Shown here piece after piece: positions 24,630 to 35,435 of a stretch of 64,000 bases of DNA. Within the stretch, counting starts at the first letter, position 1; every line of letters begins with the position of its first letter. The position numbers were made by a program, and so were the translations under genes. The stretch comes from Coniella vitis (taxonomy: Eukaryota > Ascomycota > Sordariomycetes > Diaporthales > Schizoparmaceae), in NCBI GenBank assembly GCA_011317545.1, contig WUJK01000006.1, positions 248,001-312,000 on the forward strand. The letters run 5' to 3'. A model generated the notes under the pieces. That model ran no database searches. It worked only from the letters and a program-made list of their open reading frames with translations, and had not been told where the DNA came from.

Positions 24630-25842
24630 CTAGTGAGTTGGATTGTTCCTAAACATTTCGTAAAGCTCTTGCTGGCTCAGACTCTGATATGTGTTTCCAG
24701 ACAAATTCATGGCATTATGCTGACTGTACGATGCCATAGCATCGGAGCCAGGGTGGCTGTATTGCTTGGCATGTTGCGTGTTTGAGCCATAGGCAGAGTT
24801 GTTATGATCCATGGATCGCATGCCGAACCAATTGGTTTGCTGCTGCTGCTGCTGCTGCTGGCTAGAGACGTGATGTGATTGCTGGGCTGCATATTGGTTA
24901 TAAGCCTGCTGAGGGGTTTGGTGTTGCTGCTGTTGTTGCTGTGCTTGTTGTCGTTGCCGAATGCTCCCGGTTGAATCCTTGGCTCCGTACGTGGAAGAAG
25001 TACTGGCATTGGACCGTCGACGCGCGTTATTGTCTTGGATCATTTGAGCCTGTTGTGGACTATCGTACTGCTGCTGGGTAGTGCGTGTGTTGTGCTGCTG
25101 TGAGCTGTACGCTGAGGCCACAGGGGCTGCAGCCTTGCTGTTATGGTAAGGATCGCTATCTACACCGCCTGGGGTAGGCCAGACAACAGAGTGGGATGCA
25201 GGGGGAATGGACGCGGGCGAAGACGTGCCATGAGATAACGGAGCAGCATGGCCAGATGTGACGGCGACCTGCGTTCGCGTCGTGTAAGCGTCATAATTTG
25301 GGTACGACGCGCTCGCCTTATCGTATCCATTCTGCAACGTATACGGTTCTCGAATATCAGCCGAGCTCGTCTGGCTGCGTTGATTCGCTACTGCATCCGT
25401 ATAAGGTTGCTGCTGGCCATAGCTGGAGACACTGTTAGTGCTTGCATTGTTGGCTGTAGCATACATGGCAGCTGTATTCGCCAGGGACGCTCTGGTTGTG
25501 GACGTTTGTTGGAAAGGCGATGTGAGTTGTTGGCGACTCTGAGAGCGTTGATTTTGAGCAGACTTGGCTTTAGCGGCTTGTGCAGCTTGTGTCGGATTCT
25601 GGAAAGGAGACACGGTACGTGTCCCCGGAACTGAATCAGATCTCTGCAGCGAGGCTTGTGAAAGGGTTAAAGCAGCCTGGAGATGGTCACGTTGATGCGG
25701 GCCGTGATCATGTGTGGTGGAAGTTTTTGAGATGTCGAATTGATCACTTCTCAACGCCTGGTCAGAAGAGGTATGAGCCGTGTTTGCCGAGACAGTTTCC
25801 GTCTGCCAAGTTGAGGGGTTGCTGCTGCTGCTGCTGCTGCTC

Positions 25843-25880
<38 letters not shown>

Positions 25881-28149
25881 GGTGGTGGTGGTGTTGTTGG
25901 TGGTGGTGTTTTTCATGTAATGATTGTTGTTCTTTTTAGCACTTGCTGAATTTGAATAAGCAGCTCTAGCTTGCGCTGGCTTCTTTGGCAATTTGCGGCG
26001 GTTGGATGGTTGAGAGGGTGTGGCATGAGTGACGGGCGCTGGAGGCTGCACAGGTTGAGCGGGTTGAGCACTTGTTGGCACGGCAGCATGAGTTGGAGGA
26101 GTGTTAAGCAGGTCGGGATAATTAACCTGAGAGGTCGGTTGTGCCTGGTAGGAGTAGACCATGGGGTTCTGTGGCGTTCGCGACTGATCAGGCTCAGTGG
26201 AATATACGGAGTAATCCACCCCTGACGGTGCCCCGTCTGCCACGGCCTGCGGATAGGAAGCATTGGTAGAGGCAGGTTGATATATCTCGTGACGAACCTC
26301 TGCGTATTCGGGCGCAGTCTCTGTGCTAGCTTGGATCCGCGCCGGTTCGGGAGCGTCAGAGTTGTAAAATCCAGGCGACCCTAGATCCGAAGCAGCATCA
26401 TCCTCAGGATTCGTTTCAGGCGGAGGCGTTGCCTTCTCAGCCTCGGGTACAGCTTCAGCTGCACAATCTGCTTCTGGCTCCGCATCGGCCTCCTCGTCCT
26501 GCTCTTCCCGCTCTGGCTCCGGAGCCTGTCTTTCGGTTGTCTTTCCAGGTTGTTCCGCAGCATTCTCATTAAGGCCTTCAAGTTGCTGAGTTCCCCGCTT
26601 TCGCTCGGGTGGGTAAAAACAAGCAATTCCAGCCGCGATACACTGATCACACTCCGGCTTTGCCTTGTTACACTGCAAAATTGTTAGTAAACATGGGCGA
26701 ATGATAAAATGGGAGCAGCATTCTACGAACTTTGGTCTTGTTGGACCTGCAAGACTGGCAGCTACCTCGTGTCCTCTTGACCTTGGGCGTACCATCTGCG
26801 TTGAGCTGCGACTTCTTGGACTTCTTTGCCGGGCTCTTGGGGGTGATGTTTGCTGGTGGAGGGCTCGCTGATGACGTGTTGCCCTTGTCCGGGTGCACAA
26901 TCCTCAATCTCTCTGCGCCATATTTGATCAACATGGCTAAAGACTCGGTCTGCAGATCAGGCGACTGGTTGGCGAAGATGTCGAATTGCTCGCTTGATAG
27001 AGTGCTGGGATCAATGCCGCTCTCACTAAGCTTTCGCGTAGCCTCCTCACGACGCCGAGCGGCCTCGCTGGGAGACAGGTTGAGCAGCGCAACCGGCTGG
27101 GTGCCTCCATCGTCTTTCTGAGTAGCCGCCTTCTTCGATTTCAACGCTCGCGGCTTCTTGGGTTTGGGCGTTGGGGTACCACTGGCCGTGGGGTCATTCA
27201 GGTTCGCAGTCTTGTCCTTGCGCTTCTTCTTGGGGCGGTCTGCGCCCTCGATGCCGCCGGCAGCCTCGCTCTTCCTTTTCTTGCCCTCTTGGTCTTGTGG
27301 ATTGACAGTATCTAGTCTTGGTGGTGGTGGTGGAGGGGGCGGCTTGTACAATTCTGCAAGCTCCGCAACGGTCTTGTGAATTGGCGTATGTTCAAGCCTG
27401 ACCTTGATGGTGCGTCCATTCTTACTGAACGAAACGGTGACGGAGCCACGGCAGTTGAAGGCAGGGCGCGCTACAGTATTATCATCTTAGCGAATGCATG
27501 GAAAAAAAGAAGAAGAAAAAAGGCACAAACAGGTGAAGATATTGCTCGTCGAGGACCAGAACTCACCTGCAGCTACAGCATCTTGTCCATCCTTTCCACT
27601 AGATTTGGCCACCAGCATCGTGGCAGCGTGCTTTGCATTTTGGCGCTTCCATTCTTGGACCGAGTTTCTGCATACATATTGAAAAGTCCACCCAGACGAA
27701 TTTCGCGAAACAGAGCGCACGACCCAGGAGCTGTTGTCCACGCTTCCGAGGTTGGCAAGTATATGCTTAGCAATAGCCTTTTGCAAGACAGGATTGTCGG
27801 CAGGCTGGTCGATGAGGGCATCGTGGGCCCTCATGGCACGCGTCGCGCCACTTGGAGTGTGATTTGGCGTGGCATCGTTGGATTCGCTCGCATTCGCACC
27901 AGGAGCAGCAGCAGCAGTGCCGTCTAGGGCCGGGTCGAGGGTGTGGTCTGGGCTCGCGCCGTCCTTGTTGCCATCGGTCTCTGGGATGGTGAAGACAGTC
28001 GACGGATGGAATTCAAAAGTCGCTGAGATGTGCTTGGCCGTCTTATCAGTGACCTTCTCTAAGCGCAGGCCTTCGAGCTGGTTTTTGAGATCGTCGACCG
28101 AGGCGCAAGGATAGGTTGTCTTGGCTGCATCGAGGAAGAAGTCGTCCAT
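24630..28149 (-). CDS. Large Gln/Asn-rich Zn(II)2Cys6 transcription factor
   Basis: Predicted nuclear DNA-binding regulator of 1121 aa. Minus-strand exons are 28149-27567, 27470-26731 and 26672-24630. The Zn2Cys6 cluster lies in the middle of the protein, with cysteines 432, 435, 442, 449, 452 and 459 (C-x2-C-x6-C-x6-C-x2-C-x6-C). Basic KKKRK-type stretches and a poly-Pro tract precede it. The C-terminal 650 residues are low complexity, rich in Gln, Asn, Ser and Thr, with poly-Q, poly-N and poly-S runs from triplet repeats. I see no fungal_trans (MHR) domain, so it differs from the commonest zinc-cluster layout. The 58-nt second intron splits the cluster between the second and third cysteines and has a GTTCGT donor. 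The ATG at 28149 is the first in frame; the frame continues upstream without another. The target pathway is unknown. Confidence 0.85.
24839..24860 (-). repeat. CAG repeat encoding poly-Gln
   Basis: A short run of glutamine codons lies in the C-terminal part of the zinc-cluster regulator. Further Gln runs lie at about 24915-24950. Confidence 0.8.
25820..25880 (-). repeat. AAC and AGC triplet repeats encoding poly-Asn and poly-Ser
   Basis: A GTT tract and adjacent CTG tract on the plus strand encode about twelve Asn and several Ser in the regulator. Long perfect triplet tracts of this kind are likely length-variable between strains. Confidence 0.85.
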
Positions 28150-28631
28150 GTCGCGACGGCAGGTCAGGCTAGACACGCCAGGCTCGAAGCTCCAAATGGC
28201 GTCAACTTGCCTGCCAAGGATCAGAGATGAGCCCTCGAAGCGGAGGGACTGCGCTTGCGTGAGAGGTCGTGGAAGGAGGTAAATGGCGAATGCGCCCAAA
28301 AAGTTGCGAATGCACAGGTGTTTGGGTTGGGTGTGCTACGCGTGTGAATTGGGGTGGGGAACAGGCGGAGTAAGATAGGCGCGCGATGTACGTACTTGAA
28401 GTACATGGTTAAAAACGCTGCACAACCAATATGGAGGCAGCGGGAAGCCCCCGCTTCAGGGATGCTCCTGCCTCGTGCCAACTGGGTCCATCTGGCGTGT
28501 ACCAAGGTACTTCTGATTTGTACTTTGACTACATAGAGACAGTCCCCATCATTCGAGTAATGAGTATATATATTCACAATCACTACCATATATGCTACTG
28601 CAACATGACATGTATGCCTTTCTTTAAATGC
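28150..28631. other. Promoter region of the zinc-cluster gene
   Basis: About 480 bp between the regulator start and the downstream end of the GH1 gene, both on the minus strand. It contains the palindromic stretch GTACTTGAAGTAC near 28392. No other gene is visible. Confidence 0.5.
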
Positions 28632-30631
28632 TTACTGCTGAACATACTTCTTGAAAATATCCACATACTGAAAGAAGCTTGCCTTGTAGCTTCTGTCCAG
28701 CGTAGGGCTGTCAAAGTCGACCCTTTGCATGCCAAACTTGACCATGTATCCATCTGCCCACTCAAGGTTATCAACAAAGGACCATGCGAAGGACCCCATG
28801 ATGTTCAATCCCTCACTAAGAGCAACCAAGATCCCCTCCATGTAGCTTTTGTAATAGTCGGAGCGGATCGGGTCCGTCAGGATATCCGCTGCAATTGTTT
28901 TGTAGATCTCGCTACTCTTGGTTAGCAAAACAGGAAACAAGCAAAGGAAGACTGGCAAATTGATGGCTAGAATAAGAGGCAAGAACGTCACTTACAAAGG
29001 CTCCGCAAATCCAAACTCGCTGATGAGGATCTGTCCCGAAGGCGGCGCCCACGTGTCGTTGATATAGTGCAGCAACGCAGGAAGCCAGTCGGTTGCCTTG
29101 TGCAGCCACGACGCGAGTGGATCAGCCGCCGCGCCAATGAGCCAACCTCCATCTGCAGCAGAGTATGTGTAGCTCGTATTGAAGCAGCCCGGATAGAGTG
29201 GGTTGGTCGGATCGTTGAGACAGGCCTCGATGCCCACGTCAGGCGCAAAGTAAAACTGCGCCGTGTAGGCATCGTGTGCAAAGAAATCAGCCGTTCCCTT
29301 GACCAGTGCCTGCTCATCGCTAGTAAAAGGCTCGAGAAAAGTCGAGAGGTAGTCATTGAGCGAGCTGGGCCACGTCCCTGTCAGGAATATAGGATCCGCA
29401 AACCAGCCCTCGTTGAAGTCGTAGGCACGCTGCACCGCCTCAGCATCAGCGCTGCTGTTGGTCAAAGGAATCTTGTAGCCGCCATTATTCTTGTATGAAA
29501 TGAGCGTGTCGTTGCTGAGTAACGACTTGCCCAGACGGTAGGACTTTGCATGTGCCAGAACTACGTTGCGCCCACAATAGTACTGCTGCTGCTTGTAGGA
29601 AATGGTGAAGTTCCTAAAATATTGGGCCGGAAGCGGGTAGTCCTCGCAGAAGACAATGGGCTCGTTGACAGTGAACCACATCTTGACGCGGTCCCCAAAG
29701 GCCTTGAAGGACGTGTTTGCATAAGCCACAAAGTCATCCACAATGTCCTCGGAAAGCCAACCGCCGTGCTTTTCCTGCAGAAAGAGGGGGATGTCCCAAT
29801 GGTACAAGGTCGCAACAGGTGTCACATTGTACTGAAGACATGTGTCAATCACGTCGTTGTAGTGGTCGATACCAGCCTGGTTGACTGGTCCACTGCCGAA
29901 GGGGTAGATGCGAGACCATGAGATGGAAAATGAGTAGGTGTTGATTCCCATAGCGGCAAGACGAACAATATCTTATTTCAATTAGCTCAATCCAATTATG
30001 ATTACCATGAGAAGAATCCCTCGAATTACCTTGCTTGTAGAAATAGTAGTTGTTGTCTGCAACATCACCGGTCTGGTTTGCGACAGTATAGCCAGGCTGC
30101 ATATAATGCGATCAGCATGGTCGCCGAGGCTTACTTCTCTATGCTTGCAATCACAAAAGAAAAACCGTACCACGCGAGTAAGTTTATCCCATATACTCGG
30201 TCCTCTGCCCTCGTCCTTTACAGCGCCTTCAATCTGATAAGCCGCACCAGCAACGCCCAGTCTGAAGTCTTTGGGGAAAGTCCAAGAGGTGTTGACCACA
30301 ACCTCTGGTAATTGTCTTCCAGTGGGGAAGACATAAGATGCCAGATTTGGAGGAGGGATCAAGGAGCTGGATGGTACTGGCGTTGCTGCTACGGTGGTTG
30401 TAATGTTCGCAGTGGAGACTGGGCCAATAAGCATATCCCAGAGATCTAGACGCACTTGGTCAGCGATTCATACTCGAAATGCCTTGATTTGGGTGTTTCA
30501 GACTTACCAGCTACTGACAAGTCCAGCGACGTCGTGATAGAGAGAATAGCGCTGCTGGTGGCAGTCCCAGTCCCATTCTGGGCCGCAACGTAGCTGCCCA
30601 GCAGGGCCGGAATCACAAATCGAGCCATCAT
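28632..30631 (-). CDS. Secreted GH1 beta-glucosidase-like enzyme
   Basis: Retaining glycoside hydrolase of family 1, probably secreted and acting on beta-glucosides or short beta-glucans. Minus-strand exons are 30631-30508, 30445-30171, 30096-30030, 29971-28996 and 28914-28632, giving 574 aa. An N-terminal signal sequence (MMARFVIPALLGSYVAAQ) and a Thr/Ser/Pro-rich linker precede the GH1 barrel, which starts near FRLGVAGAAYQIEGA. The acid/base Glu259 is in FTVNEP. The expected nucleophile is Glu474 in LISEFGFAEPF, where most family members have TENG. The C-terminal SFVDNLEWADGY matches the sugar-binding loop. The donor of intron 2 could be shifted by one codon (GTACGG chosen over GTGGTA). The last intron uses an AAGAG acceptor. 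The specific substrate cannot be told. Confidence 0.88.
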
Positions 30632-31372
30632 CGCTGACGTCTTTCGTTGGCAGGTAAGAGCCAGATGGCCGTGGTGACGATGGGAAAGAAGAGAAACAGA
30701 CTGCAAGTCATAAGGGGAGGATTAGCCCACCTACATATGTGCAAAAGCGACAATGAGCAAGCCCATGTAGGGCCGATCATCAGTGAGTCCAACGCAGCAT
30801 ACCCCTCACCAGACCTGCTAGTCTATCCTACGCCCATCAAAGCATGGAAATGCCATCACGACAGTCGGGTGTATATACCCCACAGTGGAACAACATCCTT
30901 CCAACTGCTCCCCGCTGTTCAAATGCGGAGTTTGGCAAACAGCGGGGTGCATGTACGATGGTGAGCACGCGGAGTAAGTACTATATAAGGTGCGTCCAAC
31001 CAAGCAATGGTCCCGCCCACCTACCCAATGGTATTAGATAGTTCTGAATGCCCATCGTCGTCTAATGGTGCGGGTAAGGCAATGCTAGACTGTGGGTCGA
31101 GCGCGCCAAGCAACTGGGAGGCGGTCGGCAATGGTTCGGATGAACAGCACGCTTGTCCGGGCATTACACCCCAGATTTACTTTCCTGCTGACACTTGGCC
31201 ATTCTGCGACTTGAATCTTATTTCCTAGTATGAGCCAGGTAACGTTCATAATCCATGAGCTGCTCACACACTCCCAAGACGACATAGTCTTAAAGGCACA
31301 GTGCTCGTCTTGAAGACCAGAAAAATGCACGTGGACCTCGTTTGGTAAAGGCTTGTCTGCCTCTGTAGGGAC
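30632..31372. other. GH1 upstream and Ku70 downstream region
   Basis: About 740 bp between two minus-strand genes. A TATATAG-like element on the minus strand at 30979-30986 lies about 350 bp before the GH1 start. A segment near 31050-31110 faintly resembles tRNA A and B boxes but does not fold as a tRNA. Confidence 0.5.
30979..30986 (-). promoter_or_regulatory. Possible TATA box for the GH1 gene
   Basis: The minus-strand reading CTTATATAGT lies about 350 bp upstream of the GH1 ATG. Position and sequence are compatible with a TATA element if the leader is long. It could equally be a member of the ACTATAT-type word family. Confidence 0.3.
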
Positions 31373-33455
31373 TCAAGCCTGGCTCTCTGTCCACTGCTCG
31401 ATCCTCTCCAGTAAATCGGCCTTTTTACCGTTGGTGCTAAGACCCTTATCTGTGCAGATAGCCTTCAGATCCGCCACGGTTCGCTTTGCAAGTGAGCCAT
31501 CAACGATAGCCTTTTTCAAGTCTGACAAGGTCGTTCCCCCACTTGGAGCTGCCTCGTGGACGGCCGTTCGAGGCTTCTTCTTTGGCCGATCGTCACCCTC
31601 TTCTTCCGCATCTCGCTTGATTGCCAATTGCTGCATCACGGCCTTTGCTTCTTCCTCGAGTCTCACCTTGAATTCGGACTGATATCCTGCGACCCTCTTA
31701 TTGATTTGTTTATACCTTGGAAGTGTGTGATCGGGAAACTCATTGGCAAGCGGAACATCCTCATCGAGAGCCAAAGCCTGCAAAACAGTGTAGTGATATT
31801 GCAAAGCAGGATTCGGAAATTTGCTGGGATCATACTTGTCTTTGGGCAATTGCAGGTTCTGGATAATGGTTCGCATCTGAGTGACGAGGTCATCCGAAGC
31901 CCGGACTACAGACTGTTGTTTCAGGGGCTGCAGGTCTCGTCTGTCATCAACGAATGGCAACGGGTAAAGCCACAAACCTGCTGGAAGATAACTGGTTCCA
32001 GCCTCTTCTTCCGATGGTTTGTGAGATGGAAGAACTGCCACAATCTGAGGAGCGGCATTCTTGCGTGGAACATGCCATGCAATTGCCATTTTTTTGCTGT
32101 CAAGGAGCTTCTGCCAGAGGGCCGAGAACACTCGTGTAGAGCCGACGAAGCCAGCTTCCGTGGGAAAAATGAATGTAGACTTTCTAACGGATGCCCAGGA
32201 AGGAAGCATCGATCTTGGCTTGAAGCCAATGATGCGCAGGCATTTGGGTTCGAATTCCTTGATTTCTTGAAGCTCACGAGGTGTAAAATAAACGAGGTCG
32301 CCACCAACACCGAATTTGTAAGCTTTTTTGAGTTCAGTCTTCTCCACAGTTCGCATGGAGCCTTCCTCGGTCTTGGTCGTCTCGCCTTTTGCAATCTGTG
32401 GTGGGGCATTGTCGTCCTCCAAGTACACATAGCAGCTTCTCTGCACGACTTGTCGATGCATGAGGAGGTATCCATTAACTGAGATGGTCATTCCCGGGGC
32501 CAGTTCGAATGGCATGTTGGAGAAATACGCGCGCTTCGGTGCCTGCTTGGCGATAATACTGGAGCTCAGCGATTGCAGCAATGAGATTCCGTCCTTGGTT
32601 TGAATGCTCTTGATGTCATCTATCGAATCAGGGTCCGCGGCGACTTGGAGTGGGTCCAGATATATGATATCCTAAACACATCTCATCAGATTCATGACTG
32701 GAGAGTGGGCATGCCGCAGGAAATGGGACTTACTGTGTAAAACTTGTCCAAATCAAAAGGGCGTCCTGGGCGGCTGACGGGAAAGAGTTCGATAGTGACA
32801 CCCAGGTCGAACAAGTCCTTGGCACGCACAGCTGCCTGCTCTCGCATCTTCTTGTCTCCGGCAAAAGGGTCGTCGTTGTCTGTAATGATAAAAAGCCTGC
32901 GGGAGCCGAAGTTTGGAGCGCCAGTCGTAAAGATTTGGTTCGCGCAGAAAAGCATGTCTCTGATGGGAGGTGGACCGTCTGCAGGGCGCAATATGCCGTC
33001 TGGGTCGTCTCCATTGTCTGCCATATCTTTAAGAACTCGGGTCGCTTCTGCTGAGGGCACATCCAGATCAATTTGGACATAGCAGTGGGGATAATGGGAA
33101 GCTGAGCTGGTCTTGTCGCGGAATTTCGACTCCTCGGTCCCAAAGAAGATAAGGCCCATCATGTCCTTTGGCTGCGCAATGATTCGCTGTTGCATCATCA
33201 GACTTGCGCTCTTGAGCGCTGCCTGAACAACGCTATCTCTGTTTTTGCCATCGCCAGACACCTCTAATGTGCTTTTGCTGATTTCAACTGCAAAGAGAAC
33301 TGCATCTTTTTGCGTTTTGTAATCCTGAGATTACTTGTCAGCGAATAAAGGTGTCAACGTGCACTGACAGTGGGCATGGCACTTACATTCTCGCCAATCT
33401 CCTCGTCGCCATCGTCGTCCGCCCACTGCTCTCCTGCTTCCCGGTCGTAGGACAT
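31373..33455 (-). CDS. ku70: Ku70, DNA end-binding subunit of the Ku heterodimer
   Basis: ATP-dependent DNA helicase II subunit 1. With Ku80 it binds broken DNA ends for non-homologous end joining and acts at telomeres. Minus-strand exons are 33455-33387, 33324-32734 and 32671-31373, all phase 0, giving 652 aa, the normal size for fungal Ku70. The N-terminal vWA-like domain (VLFAVEISKSTLE through RRLFIITDNDDPF) is followed by the Ku core barrel around FELAPGMTISVNGYLLMHRQ and YKFGGD-like segments. The C-terminal arm contains a bipartite basic motif (RPKKKPRTA). A SAP domain at about 610-646 (VADLKAICTDKGLSTNGKK) is present, as is typical for Ku70 and not Ku80. It is divergent from the ferrochelatase gene. 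Identification is secure. Confidence 0.95.
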
Positions 33456-34037
33456 TATTCTCCCGATTGTGAGTGTCCTACAGTAAGCGTCTCGACTCGA
33501 GTCACTTGTAAAGCGGAATAGAAATCAAGAGAGTAGAGAGAACGACTTACAGCAAGAGCGCTGCGGTGCTGCCACGCCGTGACCGAATAAATGGATCCCG
33601 CATTTAGTCACTCTAGGCACCCATGGCGTTTGGGTTGACGCGCTGTTAGGCAGACGCCCCAAGCTACGGGCGTGAACGATGTACCTACTCTTTCTAGAAC
33701 GAGAAGGAGCAAGACCCTAACCCTTAGAGCATGTACATAGTACTGTGCGCATTTCCATATGCATTGCCTCCACAGTGGGGTCTTGGTTGATGACAACCCG
33801 TCATCAACTGCTGGCTGGCTGCGACATGGGATCTGCAGCTTGTTCGGATGTTTTGGCGATCGGAAATTCATCATTCCCACCCATCCTCTCAACAAGACAA
33901 AACACTATTGCCATACCAACTCTTTGTGCCAGCCTTTAACTTTCACCACCGTCGGTACTATACTTGCGCGCGAACACCTGGCCGCTCTTCAATTGTCAAA
34001 ACCCCCATAGCCTTCATCTCCCGACTAATTCGTCGCC
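33456..34037. promoter_or_regulatory. Shared divergent promoter of ku70 and ferrochelatase
   Basis: The 582-bp gap between divergent start codons must hold both promoters. It contains a telomere-repeat-like box (33715-33724) and one ATGTACATAGTACT palindromic word (33732-33745). No intervening gene is seen. Confidence 0.5.
33715..33724. promoter_or_regulatory. Telobox-like CCCTAACCCT
   Basis: One and two-thirds units of the fungal telomere repeat (TTAGGG on the other strand) occur about 260 bp upstream of the ku70 ATG. Such boxes bind Tbf1/Myb-type factors in some fungi. Whether it is functional here is unknown. Confidence 0.4.
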
Positions 34038-35435
34038 ATGGCTCTGCGACAGTCTGCGACGAGGCTCTCAAGGAGCATACCAAGGCCAGTGTCGTGCGCA
34101 TCCACCCTGTTTAGAGCCAATCAAGCAACTCAAGCAGCGAGATGTCTGGCCAGTGTACACACGCCTCCTCCAGTGACGCAGAACTCTGCGGGTTCAAAAG
34201 GACCTACTGCAATGGTCTTTCTCAACATGGGGGGTCCCTCGACGACGGATGAAGTGGGCGACTTTCTCAGTCGGCTATTTGTATGCTTTGCCTACCAATC
34301 TGCTCGCGTTGTTCTTTCAGTTGCGCATACATCTCTAACAAACCAGTCATATTAGGCCGACGGCGATCTCATCCCCTTGGGCAGACTACAGAACTACCTT
34401 GGACCTCTGATTTCGAAGCGTCGTACGCCCAAGATTCAAAAACAATATGCCGCAATTGGCGGTGGTTCGCCCATTCGCAAATGGTCCGAATATCAAGCAG
34501 CCGAAATGTGCAAAATTCTCGACAAGACACACCCCGAGACAGCACCACACAAGCCCTATGTCGCATTTCGCTATGCAGATCCGCTCACCGAGGAGATGTA
34601 TAACAAGCTGTTGGACGATGGTTTCGGTAATGGGAGAGGTGGCCGGGCAGTTGCCTTTACGCAATACCCACAGTATTCGTGCTCAACGACTGGCAGTTCC
34701 CTGAATGAACTCTGGAAGTGGCGGCAAAGGCTGGAGAAGAAGGACGACAAGGGCGCAATACAGTGGAGTGTGATTGACAGATGGCCGGTACACCCAGGAC
34801 TTGTGGAGGCTTTCGCAAAGAACATTGAGGACAAGCTGTTGGAATACCCTCCGGAGCGCCGGAGCAAAGTTGTTCTCCTATACTCGGCGCACAGTCTGCC
34901 CATGTCTGTTGTGAACAGAGGTGTGTATCTTGTTGTCTATAGCTTCTTTATTAGTTGACTCCTGCTGACAACCAGACCAGGCGATCCGTACCCTGCTGAA
35001 GTGGCAGCAACCGTTTACGCCGTTCAGCAGCGACTTGGTTTCTCGAACCAATACCGGCTGTGCTGGCAATCACAAGTTGGACCGTCAGCTTGGCTGGGAC
35101 CGCAAACATCCGACTCGGTGGAGGAGTATGTCCACAAAGGCCAGAAGGACCTGATTCTGATTCCCATCGCATTCACATCGGATCATATTGAGACACTGTA
35201 TGAGTTGGACAAGGAGGTGATTGGTGATTCAGGCTCCCCAGAGACGGTCAAGCGAGCCGAGAGTCTCAACGGAAGCCCCATCTTCATCCAGGCACTGGCA
35301 GACATTGCGGCAGCGCATCTGGACAGCGGAGTCACTTGTTCGACACAGATGGGGCTGAGGTGCCCTGGTTGCAAGAGCGAGCGATGCCTCGAGTCGAAGA
35401 AGTTCTTTGCGGGAGAAAGCAAAGTGCCAACCTGA
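34038..35435 (+). CDS. hem15: Ferrochelatase, mitochondrial
   Basis: Terminal enzyme of haem synthesis; it inserts Fe2+ into protoporphyrin IX at the mitochondrial inner membrane. Exons 34038-34280, 34356-34920 and 34981-35435 give 420 aa. The first 50 or so residues are Arg/Ser-rich without acidic residues, as in a mitochondrial presequence. The catalytic His260 is in SAHSLPMSVVNRGDPYP. GPLTEEMY- and TQYPQYS-type core motifs are present. Four cysteines (Cys190 in QYSCSTTG, then Cys397, 400 and 405 as C-x2-C-x4-C) match the positions of the human [2Fe-2S] ligands, so a cluster-containing form is likely. Family identification is secure; the cluster is inferred from ligand conservation. Confidence 0.95.

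Noticed and set aside
31050..31110. tRNA-like A-box (TCGTCTAATGGT) and GGGTCGAG word
   Set aside because: The segment does not form a cloverleaf with a 5-bp T stem or a 7-nt anticodon loop, so it is not called as a tRNA.
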